Assembly (NCBI GenBank): GCA_948146395.1 | Contig: OX411549.1 | Location: 33,440,693-33,504,692 of the forward strand | Direction: 5' to 3' | Length of the DNA: 64,000 nucleotides | DNA from: Fragum whitleyi | Taxonomy: Eukaryota > Mollusca > Bivalvia > Cardiida > Cardiidae | Shown: positions 1 to 10,769 of the stretch, piece after piece | Layout of the letters: every line of letters starts with the position of its first letter | Position numbering within the stretch: the stretch's first letter is position 1 | Notes under the pieces: generated by a model | What the model was told of the DNA's origin: nothing | The model's database searches: none | What the model saw: the letters and a program-made list of their open reading frames with translations, nothing else | Program-made: the position numbers and the translations under genes

Positions 1-660
1 GATCAAAATAAAATATGAAAATTGAATGAAAAATATTGTAAAGTCACTTAAATTGGTAAGGTAGTGGATAGATACAGGCTACTAGATGCTTCAAATTCGC
101 AAAGGTTTTGAAAGGTAGGTAAAAATAGCTACTATGCTTTTTACCCAGCACCTGTTTTGACAGCATGGAATAAGTAAACAAAGTGATGTCACAATAAATC
201 ACATGATCAACATAACTGTCATGGCCTCCTAGCTTCGAAAATTTGAACAACTGAAAAAGAAAACACTTTTTAAGAAGAATACAAGTGATGTATTGGTTCC
301 TTTATCACTTTTTGCTTTCAAAAACTAAGGTAGGTATGACATTAGCTCTTATATAACCTCTCAGTTTGAAAAACAGAAATTTGGTAATTGCAACAAAAAA
401 CAAATAGGGTGGAAATTGTAGCCCTCGACCAGCAGAATATCAGAAAGAGGGGTACATTATTGCAGCTACGCTTTTGCTTATGTATCTGCAGGAAGAGTCA
501 GAAACTATATTGAACATTTCAAGTTCTACTGTTTTATTAAAAACTTTTCTAGACCGATTAAACAGAACTGTGATTTATCCTGCGGCTACTTGCATTCCTT
601 TAAACATCAAAATTATCAACCTTTTACAATCTTGTTATTGAAGTAACTATAGAGGAAAAG
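1..660. other. No recognisable gene
   Basis: AT-rich sequence with no convincing coding frame and no repeat matching another part of the window. The last few bases include an AAAA run, which on the minus strand is the TTTT immediately after the tRNA-like gene that follows. Confidence 0.5.
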
Positions 661-664
661 TTGT

Positions 665-736
665 GCCCGACATGGGACTCGAACCCACGACCCCCGGAAC
701 ACTAGCACGGCGCTCTACCAACTGAGCTAACCGGGC
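665..736 (-). tRNA. tRNA-like gene, anticodon loop reads AGT (Thr by the code)
   Basis: The minus strand folds as a 72-base cloverleaf. It has a 7-bp acceptor stem with two G-U pairs, a D arm GCTC/GAGC, a 5-bp T stem with loop TTCGAGT, and an internal A box and B box for RNA polymerase III. The anticodon loop is CTAGTGT, so positions 34-36 are AGT, which would read threonine codons. Downstream on the minus strand a TTTT run sits about five bases past the discriminator, as expected for a Pol III terminator. The anticodon stem has one mismatch and one wobble near the loop, so this may be a pseudogene or a SINE-head relic. No SINE body follows it, which favours a genuine tRNA locus. The identity is read from the anticodon only. 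Confidence 0.6.
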
Positions 737-1191
737 ACCTGGTCATGAGTCTACCCATTATCGGACACTACATTATGCTAAATTGCACAACCAGTTTTAG
801 AGTCGATCAAAAACTACACATGCCCGTTTTAAATAAATGAATCAAATTTAAATATGCCCTGCACATATAATTTCACCTTCCAAACAAGTCTTGAAATCGA
901 TGAGAAGTCTCGAAACTATAGGAAAAGTGGATAAAGCTTGACTCATATCCGGTGATATGTTAAGTTCGAATTATGGTCACTCCGCAACTCGGGTCAGAAC
1001 TAAGCCCCAACAACAATTTGAAATGAAATTTTTACCTCATTAGGTGGTATCCATCTGGGAGGATTCTCATAAGGCGGTAGAGATCGCATTGCATTATCTG
1101 TTCCCATTTTTCACGCCAGTTTTTATCTTTTAGTAAAACTAGTTGTTGTTGTTGTCAATGGCATTGTATAAACTGGATGCTTTCACTTATC
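737..1191. other. No recognisable gene
   Basis: Non-coding sequence between the tRNA-like gene and the TIR element. A short (GTT)n run lies near 1142-1156. Nothing else was identified. Confidence 0.4.
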
Positions 1192-2539
1192 ACTCATTAG
1201 ACTGGTAAATCTGTCCCATCTACGCTTGACTGGCGAGCCTGTCTCAATCTGTCGATATTGAGACAGGTAAAACCTAATGTTAGCACGGATATCATTGGTC
1301 CGTTGTATCCTTTCATTTCATTGGCCAAAATGCATTGATGATTCTGATTGGTCGTATTACATATGGGCGTGGCATGTCGACAAAGGCCGTGTACAAAACG
1401 ATATAATAACGCAGACAGAATTAAGGGTTAATTAGTTAAATTCCCGATTTCAAAATATAGATGAAAGAGACCGCGGTCTTGGAATCGCGTGTCATGTATA
1501 TTCAGCGTTGAAACAGCTGGACTCCCTTCTTTCCGAAACATGTATAAGATAAATATCCAAATTCTCTCTTTCTCTTAACTCTATTTTATTAAAATGATTC
1601 CCCAGGTTTTATAAGTTTATCATATTTTCGATGGGCCACTAAAATCACGCAAGTTTATTTAGAATAAAACTGTAGTTGCGCAGCTTTGGTAGCATATCGA
1701 AGATTAATTATCCAAATTCTTTTCTTATGAAATCAGAGCGGTATTTGCACATTGAGAGAAATTTTCACTATGTAAGATTTTCTTACATATCAATTTAAAT
1801 GATTTTGCATTAGAAAAAAATGGAACCTGAACCTTTTGACAGAATACATACTTAAATTGCACGTTTAAACGAACATGCAGATTATTTTTTGTGTAAATAA
1901 AAAGTGTTTACTCGTTTCACTTAATCAAGAGCGTTTCGCGCTGTCTGAATAGTGATTATGAATTGAAACATTTCGGTACACCACAAACATTACAATCGGG
2001 AAAAGAACAAAAAACTATTTCATGTAACCAATAATCATGTAACAAGAATTATTCAATCAGTGGTCTCAACGTTTTCCGTTGCAAACGAATGCAAATGTCG
2101 CATTAGAAAGAAATTGTGTAAATATAAGTTTTTCTTAACATCAACTTTATCATATCTAAATTTCTTTTTTCGTATGATATAAGATTGATCATCAAAATAA
2201 AAAGTTCTCTAAGTGAACAAATAGCGGCAGAAAATTATATAATAAAGTCATTTCCTTCCCATCTTCACGAGTCAAGGGAAATCAAATCGATATTATGGTA
2301 AGTAAAACGTTCGTAACCATTGGTTAGACAATATATTTCCTTCCAGTAAACTCCGCCCAATCTTGCGCATGCGCAATTGTTACCATGCAGAAACCTGCAT
2401 GGTAAAAATTAGGTTTTTCCTGTCCCAGTATCGGAGGGTAGCGTAGATTGGGACAGGTTAACCAGTCTACATCTACGCTACCCTCCAATACTGTATCGAT
2501 AGATTGAGACAGGCTCGCCAGTCAAATTACTCATTAGAC
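1192..2539. mobile_element. Non-autonomous TIR DNA element, about 1.3 kb
   Basis: A roughly 32-bp inverted repeat (core GACTGGCGAGCCTGTCTCAA) sits at 1226-1257 and, reversed, at 2494-2525, with one mismatch. The same 11-bp word ACTCATTAGAC stands in direct orientation outside each arm, at 1192-1202 and 2529-2539, like a target-site duplication. The left copy is separated from its arm by 23 extra bases, so the true end may lie further out. Just inside the right arm a second hairpin (arms 2426-2448 and 2471-2493) carries GGAGGGTAGCGTAGAT. No transposase frame was seen. The family was not recognised. Confidence 0.6.
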
Positions 2540-2841
2540 GAATACTCTTCCCACATCCACCCCGTGAGTACTTTTTAACTGATGACCTTAAAGTCTGTGG
2601 CCGGCTAGGGTAGGTATACCTATAAAAGTTTTATTGAATAAAAAAAGATCGCTTAGAACAATCATCAATGTCTACGCTTCAATGTTTGCATTTTTTTCAT
2701 TAAACGGAATGTTTTCTAAAATTCCAGTGACAACATATTGGAATTGCGGTAGCTGTTGGATATGGTTGCTGGATATATCAGAAAAACATCGCAACCTAAA
2801 TCGGCATTTAGAACAATCTAGTCATGATAAAATTGTATAAA

Positions 2842-3090
2842 ATAATGATGTGTGACAATTGGATGGATATATTTAGCAACTGAAAACATTCTTATATTTA
2901 TTCTTTACATTTGTCAATGACATATACTTTGCAATAATGATGTGTGACTCTTGAATCAATGAATATGGCGAAATAAACTTAATGATTTGACAGTTACAAC
3001 ATTCTTATAGTATTCTTTACATTCGTCAATAACATAGACTTTGCAATAATGATGTGTGACTCTTGAATTAATGAATATAGCGAAATAATT
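2842..3090. repeat. Tandem repeat, about 92-112 bp unit, just over 2 copies
   Basis: The word ATAATGATGTGTGAC recurs at about 2842, 2934 and 3046. In the latter two copies it is followed by TCTTGAAT(C/T)AATGAATAT and GCGAAATAA. Between copies, an ACATTCTTATA word and a CTTTACATT(T/C)GTCAAT word recur. A weaker related stretch appears at about 3850-3920, beyond the next hairpin element. Confidence 0.7.
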
Positions 3091-3649
3091 GCAATCTAAT
3101 ATAATAAAGAATTTTGATTGGTTTAAATCGCATCAAGTGGGGAAATCCATTGCACTTTATTTCTGTATAAAATGCAATAGGTCTTTCGGGAAACCCCCGA
3201 TCTTCGATCTGCATTTCCTGTGTTGTAGGAACTCGAAAACCCCTCGTTTCCCTTCCATATCGTGATATTGCTATTTAATATATTAGAAATTAAGATATTT
3301 TCGAAAGAATTTATGATTAAAAGTATGCAGCTCAGATTCTGAGTCGATGTTTACAGTGAGTCGACGAAGACCACCGACCAAGCAACCCTCTCAGCTTAGC
3401 CCGATCACGAAAGTTTCGGTTTAAATGTGGAATGACTTGTCAAAATTATGTTTTGATCATAAGTACCTCTACGAATGTCAAATTGTCGTTTATTTGTGTA
3501 CCATTTGATTAACTTTATGCCGTTTAACTTCGATAGCGAGAAGAGAACTACACGATCTAAAAATAGATTGTGTAATACGCGCAGAAAGTAGACTCGAAAC
3601 TTTAATGTTTAGCCGAGTATTTCAATAGTTTCTTAGACCAAGAGGATTG
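3091..3649. other. Intergenic, nothing identified
   Basis: No coding frame of interest. Short high-GC patches at 3190-3260 and 3350-3420 do not match any RNA family that could be recognised by eye. Confidence 0.35.
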
Positions 3650-3822
3650 CAATTATAAGGGCCGAGTGTCTTTTTCACAGCGTTTATTGGGGTATAAAGT
3701 GCAATTGCCTTAGCACATGGCTTAAACATAACGCCCTACGGGCGTTATTTGCCATGTGCTAAGGCAATTGCACTTTATACCCCAATAAACGCAGTGAAAA
3801 AGACACTCATCCCTATAATAAA
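3650..3822. mobile_element. Foldback MITE with nearly perfect long hairpin
   Basis: Arms of about 58 bp at 3664-3721 and 3751-3808 (starting GAGTGTCTTTTTCAC) are almost perfectly complementary. The central loop holds a second small palindrome, AACGCCCTACGGGCGTT. Outside the arms the inverted match continues loosely as TATAAGGG and CCCTATAA, so the whole palindrome is about 170 bp. The near identity of the arms implies a recent insertion or arm homogenisation. No coding capacity. Confidence 0.75.
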
Positions 3823-4158
3823 CTTAAAATGTATACAATAATTGTATTACAGTTGACAGTTTCACCATTCTTATATTTCATGATTTGTTTATATATGTCA
3901 TTGAACCCTTGCATAACTTAATTTGATGGGCCAGCCAATGCACAATAATTTTACAGAAATAGGACCCATTTTATTTTGAATTAAATCAAATTTCCTGAAT
4001 CGAATTTATGAATAAGATCATCATTTCCGTGAAATATTTCTCGGATCATCCCACTTTAACTACACGTGGAAGAAGTCTATTTGTCATTTGCCATCCCTAT
4101 CAGAGGTACAGATAAGCTGAGGGGATAAAGTCAGTCTAAAATATTTATTTCTCAAACG

Positions 4159-4223
4159 CTATGTTGTGGGTGCTCATTCGAATCGCCTTGATGAGACGAT
4201 TCCAATGAACATCCACAACATAG
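4159..4223. repeat. Short hairpin repeat
   Basis: CTATGTTGTGG at 4159-4169 pairs with CCACAACATAG at 4213-4223. Most of the bases between them also pair imperfectly (GAATCG with CGATTC). It looks like a small foldback element; no second copy was seen in the window. Confidence 0.55.
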
Positions 4224-4340
4224 GATTTGTACAAGTTAATTTTGAATGAATCTTATTTGAAATCCAAAATACCCCCTCTATCTGTAGCTCTGTATAATGA
4301 AAAGCGCAAACTCGCGGCAAAACTGAGTTACGGTGATCTC

Positions 4341-4426
4341 CATATCGATGGCTCATTGTGAAACTGTTGTAACTGCCTATACACATATAGGAAGTTACAA
4401 CTGTTTCACGATGAGCCATCGATATG
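4341..4426. mobile_element. Foldback MITE, CATATCGATGGCTCA ends, copy 1
   Basis: The 86-bp palindrome starts CATATCGATGGCTCA and ends with its reverse complement. Its arms also include GTTGTAACT / AGTTACAAC. A shorter second copy with the same ends lies at 45081-45142, which establishes a dispersed family. Confidence 0.7.
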
Positions 4427-5585
4427 TGATTGTTTGACAGGTCACACGGAAAGGGAACACTCGGATATGCCAGAAAGTTTTGACAATTACTTCGTGATCC
4501 ATCACGAGATGAGAAACAATTTAGAATTGAGTCCATTTGAGTGCGACATGTATGGACCCTTAATTGTCGACAAGTTCACAGTCTGACCTGGATAGAAATT
4601 CTCCGCCCATAATATATGCAGCTTTCTGAATCTAGAATGATAATTCTTCACTCTGATATTATCATCGAAAAAAAATGAGCTCTAGATGTTTGCAGTCTCT
4701 TTTCAGTTTCAACTAGCATCAAATTTAAGGTTAAAATTCTTTGAATTTGGCTTTTTCTAAAAGAAAAATGTCTTGTATACATTGGGTGAAACCGTTGAAA
4801 TTGGCCATTGACGCCATTTTGGTAGGTTTTTCCTGTTAAGGGGTATTATACATTTTTTCAAGCAATGATCTTTTAGAGCTCACAGATGGTGTATTTTCGT
4901 TTGATAATCACATTTGTGTTACCCTTCTCAACCCAGAGAATCGTCAAAGGAGATGTGCCGACCAGCCATAGTAAGTATGTAAACTCCACTCAACCTGAAA
5001 ACATAGATATATCCGGTGGTTTCATTAAGAAACGACGGGCTCTTAAAATGATAATTTTGTCCGTTTTTGGATAAATGATACCGAATGCATATAAATATAA
5101 AGAAGGAAAGGAAACAAGGGATAAAAAAGCAGCCTAACTTGTTGAATACGCTGAACACATTTTGTTGTTCGAAAGTTTGTCTATTTGTTGCTTAATGTGC
5201 TTGTCACCATGGGTTTGCTTTCTTTGTTCAACGGTTCTTTTAGACCTATATCTTTTGGTTCGATATTGGTAAAATTGCGAAATCAAACATCTCGGTGCTT
5301 TCATTCATTCAACCTTGTAACTACAGTTCGATTAACGCTGTAGCAACAAAGTTTTACTTTAAACCGACGCCGTGATATTTAGTGAACTACCCGACTGGAC
5401 CAAATGGGACTTAAGGGTGATAACAATTTACATATGCATATTTGAAAGAGCCTGCTATAAAAAGTGAAAATATTTGTATCAAAATAATAGCGTTTACCCT
5501 TCACAAATGAGAATGCGGTATGCAGAAACACAGAATGCTTTTACTTTAAACCCCCCCCCCCTTTCTGCATAAAAAAGGAGGTTTG
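4427..5585. other. Intergenic, nothing identified
   Basis: AT-rich and without a convincing coding frame. A poly-C run of about 12 bases occurs near 5551-5562. Confidence 0.35.
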
Positions 5586-5903
5586 TTACTGGCTCACGGC
5601 GCAAAAAGAGGCGAATTGTTCTGTTTTAACCGCTTCGTGACAGTTATATGGCCCACTCAGTAATTTTAATATTCCAAAAAGAGATTTGATCCAGCATAGT
5701 TGAACCAGAGTTAGTATTTCAAAAGTGTACAATCTTGAAAGTAGGTACCCCAAAGGAAATTCCTGTGAAATTTGATTGAAATCCACCCAATAGTTTCTAG
5801 GGAGGATACATGTATTTTTAAATACGCACAGACAAAGGGACGGACGTACGGACGCACGGCAGACCAGCACCATGACAAAATCCTCAATGGGTTTCTGTGA
5901 CAA
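5586..5903 (-). repeat. Relic of the GGACGGACG-type dispersed repeat
   Basis: On the minus strand this contains CGTCCGTACGTCCGTCCC followed by a run ending in GGTGGATTTCAATCAAATTTC and AGGAATT. This is the same order of words as at 26395-26510 on the plus strand. The repeat family behind it is the one that forms the array at 26360-27700. The open frame across it is not believed to be a gene. Confidence 0.5.
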
Positions 5904-6420
5904 AAGGTAAGATTACTTATATCGAGCGATTTCTTTTTTGTCCTTGGTGTTTTTTATGAAATCTGAAAAAAAGCAGGGACGAGAATTTATTAAACATTAC
6001 ACATGCTAAAACTAAAATAAAACGAAATAATCATATTTAATATAGAAGACATTTTATCAGATTTTTATAAAAGAATTTCCTCTTGGACCTTTCTACACTG
6101 AGAAGATCTACATTAAGTGCAGTATAAGCAGAGGTGAAAATTAGCCCATTACAACTTAACATAATTCCGGCCTATACCAGAAGATACCGGTTCGCGAAAT
6201 CTAATATCTTTGTCTTTTAAGATAGTAAACAACATAGAAATCAGAAAAATTGATTGTTACAAGTAACTTCTTCACATTTCCACGTGTTTTTTTTTTTTTT
6301 TTTTTTTTTGAGGGGGTGGGGTGTTGATGATGATTTTGTTGTCGATGTAGTTGTTCTTCGTATTCTTTCATATAGAAATTGTGCGAATTTCTGATTTCAT
6401 GTGTTGAATCAGCCGCGTGT
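5904..6420. other. Intergenic with poly-T run
   Basis: A T tract of about 23 bases at 6287-6309 followed by a GT-rich stretch. No gene or repeat match was found. Confidence 0.4.
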
Positions 6421-6837
6421 ACAGTTAAAAACATCGTGTAATTGACATCGTGAATGATTTTGGAATGAAATTGAATGAATGCAATGGGTGATTTTTTAGT
6501 GAAATTAAAGGGGGGTATTCAATATCACCAATTTTGTTCAGGATGAACAAAATTAGCGAAATTTATTATCTACCTTTTATAAAACATGTATACAAGTTCT
6601 ATAGATAGCTTCCTTTTTCTTTAAGAACCAATCAGACGCTTACAATTTCAATTATGTCAGTGAAATCATGTTTTTTTAGCTTAATTTGTTTTGAATGAAG
6701 TTGTTAACTTATATTTTTAAGTCATTTTATAGCATTTTTGAGAGGTTTGAGTGAGTGTTTTGAGTGAATGCATGGAGCGCTGAGCGACTGATTTGGAATG
6801 GTTTTGATCGAGATGAATGTCAATTTCACGATGTTAC
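6421..6837 (+). mobile_element. MITE family A, copy 1 (about 420 bp)
   Basis: The ends are ACAGTTAAAAACATCGTG and, inverted, CAATTTCACGATGTTA. The body has a fixed order of words: GAATGATTTTGGAATGAAATTGA, AAATTAAAGGGGGGTA, then a small hairpin ATTTTGTTCAGGATGAACAAAAT, AACCAATCAGACGCTTA, GGAGCGCTGAG and GGTTTTGATCGAGATGAATG (each given here only as a short word). The same order recurs in at least seven further places in the window, on both strands. There is no coding capacity, so this is a non-autonomous DNA transposon family. Confidence 0.8.
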
Positions 6838-7349
6838 GGAGGCCTAAATCCGATCTACAGTAGACCATAAAAAGGCCGTGTCCGATTAGCTCAATGAGAT
6901 GCGATTTCGTCCCAGGTTATATAGAGGGCAATCGTTTATTTCAGAGTAAGATCGAATCATATTTAATTGGGTGAACAACAAAACCTATATTTTCACTAGT
7001 GGCGGTGCCACGAGTGAAATTATAGCTTTTGTTGGTCGCGAAATGAAGTTTCGATCGATTTTACTCGAAAAAAAGACGGTTACTCTATTCTTAACAGAAT
7101 TAGGATTAGCTTCATGTCTTAGTATTCAGCCTTGCATTTAGGATTACAAAACGTTTGCTGAAAGGTTAAAAAACATTCTTCACTGTCAGATTTTTTCGCA
7201 AGAAGTGAGATTTCTTATAGTAGTCGCAAAAACTTTCATTCTGAACTCAGGACTGATCTTTAATTAATCTTTCGATAGTCATGGAGCTGCTTGGAGTGTG
7301 AAGAAAGCTTACAGCGCCATGCAGTCTACGCTGCCATCATGCCTTTTAA
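6838..7349. other. Intergenic with a tRNA-like A box
   Basis: CCGATTAGCTCAATGAGATG near 6880-6900 looks like the A-box half of a tRNA head, but no B box follows at the right distance. Otherwise nothing was identified. Confidence 0.3.
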
Positions 7350-7650
7350 CAGCCGAACCCGGCTAGCCTCAGCGGTAATGCAAAGTGCTATCAATCATGG
7401 CCTTGGATCTTGAGTTCGAACCCCGTCTTCGAACCAACTTTCATCCGTCATTTGACAAAAGTTCACGAGGCATTTGTCCCCCACCAAAGGGCGAAGTAGT
7501 ACGCCGAAGTTAGATGAACAGCTGGCGGGTCGGATGAAATGTTGTGGTTGTATTGGTGTGAGAAACGATAGGAAACCATTGGTAGGAGCATCACCCGGCG
7601 CGAAATAACTGCAATAATGTTGAATATGGTGTTAGACCCCGTATAATCAA
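7350..7650 (+). mobile_element. tRNA-headed SINE, diverged copy
   Basis: The head contains CTAGCCTCAGCGGTAATGC (A box) and TTGAGTTCGAACCCCG (B box). The body ends with GGTGTGAGAAACGATAGGAAACCATTGGTAGGAGCATC-like words (each matching SINE-A in pieces), then TAACTGCAATAATGTTGAA and a GTTAGACCCCGTATAATC tail. The 3' half resembles SINE-A at 13622, 32354 and 47999, whereas the middle differs. It is an old copy or a sister subfamily. Confidence 0.6.
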
Positions 7651-8125
7651 AAGAATGGATTCTACCTCCCCATACAACAGTGCTTTTACCAAGTCTCAAG
7701 TACAATAATCGCCATTCATCATGGCAAATTAAAATTAGAACTATATAAATCTACCAGTCGATCGAGGTTAAAGAGCTGTGTAAGTCTTAAATTCTATCAT
7801 GTTATCATCTAACGAAATAGCAGACTATTAAGAGGTCATAGCATAACTATTGTATGTGTTGAATGTAAACAATTGCAAATGTCTAAAAATGTTCAAACGG
7901 TTTAGCGAAACGGACCGTCTAAGAACCCCGTGAGAATTTTTTTATTTTGATAAATAGATTAGATCCGGCATAGGTCAACCAGATGTCGCATTTCAAAAAT
8001 AGCGTTATAGAAAGATAGAATGATATTTCAAGATTCAGAAAATCAGCTAAGCGCGAAAACTTTCTTTCCTTGTCAGCCTGCGCAGTCCACGAAAACTGTC
8101 AAGGAACAAAATTTTACGCACAACC
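7651..8125. other. Intergenic, weak relation to family D
   Basis: Words such as AGATCCGGCATAGGTCAACC and CATTTCAAAAATAG resemble, reversed, the interior of family D (43635-43838). No ends were found. Confidence 0.3.
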
Positions 8126-8335
8126 CAGTCCTGCGTTCAGGATGACCAAACGGTTCAAACTGTTTGCAAATAATATCCCGCTTTGCACGCAAGTATACGT
8201 GCAAAACGGGGTATAATTTGCAAGCGGTTTGCACCGTTGTGTCATCCTGACCGGCATTAACACGTGCACTTGTGTCCAAAGCGGGGTATAATTTGCAAAC
8301 AGTTTACAAGATTTGGTCTTCCTGAACGCAGGGCA
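8126..8335. mobile_element. Foldback MITE family B, copy 1 with duplicated right arm
   Basis: The left arm begins CAGTCCTGCGTTCAGGATGA. The palindrome turns around at a TTTGCACGCAAGTATACGTG loop and returns with GTCATCCTGACCGGC at 8255. Immediately after it, a second right arm (8262-8335) runs from a new loop region to TTCCTGAACGCAGGGCA. The unit therefore has one left arm and two right arms. Family B recurs at 9915, 35531, 40828, 50581 and, worn, at 55278. Because the arms are complementary, both strands give look-alike short open frames. They are not genes. Confidence 0.75.
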
Positions 8336-9914
8336 GATATTCCCATTTCGCTTGACGGATCACAAGAGACTCTTACAACATGTTTGCCCTGACCCATTGT
8401 TATTTTCTGTTGTATAAGGTGATTTATGGCCTTGTTCACTGGATTAGAATAGTAAGACTATACAGATCACAAGGTTACCCAATGGTTCAGTACAAATAAA
8501 CACATGATGAGTAGGTTTTAAGTAGATTCTGGTTTATATATACTCTTCAAAATAAGTTCTTTCACATTGATACATATTTTATCTAAGACAAAAATGTCTT
8601 TGTATATTTTAAGTAATTTGAAACAAGTGGAGCTCAATCATCTCTTTACTTGTTTAACACAGAATAACAGTTTTCTGTTAAAGATTTGCAATGGTGACGT
8701 CGATTTAGACCATAACGTCGAAGGTGCACCAAGCTCAGCCTATCAAAATTGGTTTCACACTTTCTGACTGGAGATTCTACGTCGTCAAGGGACTAAAATT
8801 GTCTTTGAAGTTAAGGTAAGAGTGAGATAACCCAAATATCGTTATGGTATACCCTTTGCGGGACGAACGCTGTTTTTACGTGTCAGACTTACGTGGCGTA
8901 TTAAATAAAGTAGTGACTCGCGTTAAAGTAGTGCAAAAGGTTGGAGATAGTGTGTCCCGAAACAACAAAGTCATTTACAACGGATTTTCTTATGAAACCT
9001 ACCTTAAGGCGACTTGTAGCATTATGACGTTGTTCCTCCGCACATTTAGCCATTTTTCATTTCAAATCTGTGACGTTTTATTTCGAAAACAATTAAGTAA
9101 TGGCATTTCATTAAAAACATAGTGAAGAACTTTCGTGACTCTCTCATGAATCTGAAAGTGCACGTGTTGTTTAAGAAGGGTAGATTTTACATTATTAGAC
9201 GTTGACGTCGTTATGCAGAAACGCTATCGGGTAATTCATCGCAATATGCGTGAATTTCTTGACTTACAATCGCTGTTCACCGAACAATCAACTGTCGCGA
9301 TGTTTTTGTCCAATCTCAGAAAAGAATCGATTTTTTATCGGTGCCAAAGGACTTTTTTGAGGAGTATGTCACTGTATTCAGTTTCAAAAGAAAGTTTGTA
9401 CTTTGAAATTTCGGTAATTTCGAAGTCTACATGACGTACCGTCACAATCTTTTATCTGGTATTCCTTTAGACTATTTACTAACGATTGTTTAAGAGAGGA
9501 AAATCCCACTGTACACCAAAAAAATATCTTAGCAGATGGGAGACAACGTTTGATTTTGGGTCATTGGTTTGTGCAGCCCGCTGCTGATAAATATTTGTTT
9601 TAAATTCAGTCTATTTCTTTTGGCCTGCAACAGAACAAATTCATATCTAAATTACTAGTGTACAAATGCAACGGTGTAGATTGACCTACAATGTATTTTC
9701 GAACAATAATTAACCTTGTGAAAAGAACAACATTCACGATGTAAAATTATGCTTCATTTCGTAATGGATGGAAATCTTATCTCTCTGTTTTCGTATGCCC
9801 GTGTGAACAACGCGAGCCACTGCAAAACACTACTGCTCTGTTTGTCATGGCCTTACTGACCAATCAACGCAGCGATTAGTAACGTTGACGCACAAGTAAC
9901 GCATGAGTGTAAAC
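8336..9914. other. Intergenic; open frames weakly supported
   Basis: Frames of 60-92 codons occur at 8567-8767, 8844-9122 and 9213-9434 (+). The 8700-9200 stretch is less AT-rich and has several ACGTC/GACGT words and a good GTAAGAG donor-like site at 8815. No family domain is recognised in any of the frames, and they could be chance. A lineage-specific exon cannot be ruled out. Confidence 0.3.
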
Positions 9915-10049
9915 CAGCCCTGCGTTCAGGATCACCGAACAGTGCAAACAGTTTTCCAATTATACTCCGCTTTTCACGCAAGCGCACGTGCAAAGCGGGA
10001 TATAATTGGAAAACTGTTTGGACCGTTTTTTGATCCTGAATACAGGGCA
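9915..10049. mobile_element. Foldback MITE family B, copy 2
   Basis: It opens with CAGCCCTGCGTTCAGGATCA and closes with TGATCCTGAATACAGGGCA. The arms run through CAATTATACTCCGCTTTTCA and its inverted partner. The palindrome is about 135 bp with a GCAAGCGCACGTGC turn. This is one of the best preserved copies, and it supplies the arm words used to find the others. Confidence 0.8.
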
Positions 10050-10769
10050 CAACCTGTGTTTGAAAATGCTATAGAACCCAACGTCAAACTCTAAAATGCA
10101 ATATATACTCATTGCTCTTCTTATATGTGCATCTTTTCACACATACGCTCCTTGCGTAAATTTAGTTTCCAAAATGAATTTGAATTCTGCTTTGGTGTCT
10201 GAATTCTATAGAATATTATCAGAAGTATGACATCGGTTTAACTCGGTAGATTTCAATTAAAGGTTATGAAAACTAAAGATAATGCAAAGTTTGGAAGTGC
10301 ACACTTTCTTTTAGAACTCAGTATAGATGAACAATTTTTAAGTTAGTGATCAAAGGTCAAATTTCTCTATACCTGCATAGAGAAAGTTGCCGTATGAACA
10401 CTCCCCTAAACCTGTACATCTACAAAACAAGTTGTTTACGTTTATTGCTAACGTGAGTTCCCCCAACTAAGGGTTTTTGAAAAATATACAAATCTTAAAC
10501 AAACAAAAAAATGAAAATAAATTTTAATGCGTTTACATAGCATCTTCTTCTGTTAAGAAAGGTTCATAATAGTTGGGGTGGAAAACTATGACATTGGCCG
10601 CGTTACTGGTAATTGATATGTTGAATTTAAACGGGTCATTTTTTAATTCTTACTTCAGTTTATTTCATTTTTTTTATTTTATTTTTTTTACAAAACTAAC
10701 ATTCATTATCACCAAAAATGGAAGCGTTTTCTTTCATGATCTCATATAAATATTACAATTTTGACTGCC
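10050..10769. other. Intergenic with a family-G fragment
   Basis: TTAGTGATCAAAGGTCAAA near 10343 and CTCTATACCTGCATAGAG match the family-G hairpin at 48540-48625. No coding frame was seen. A T-rich tract lies at about 10660-10690. Confidence 0.35.

Noticed and set aside
6201..6434. Lys-rich minus-strand frame
   Set aside because: The Lys run is the poly-T tract at 6287-6309 read on the opposite strand.
9853..10094. Overlapping plus- and minus-strand frames with a similar peptide
   Set aside because: Both come from the family B palindrome; the same peptide recurs wherever a copy lies.
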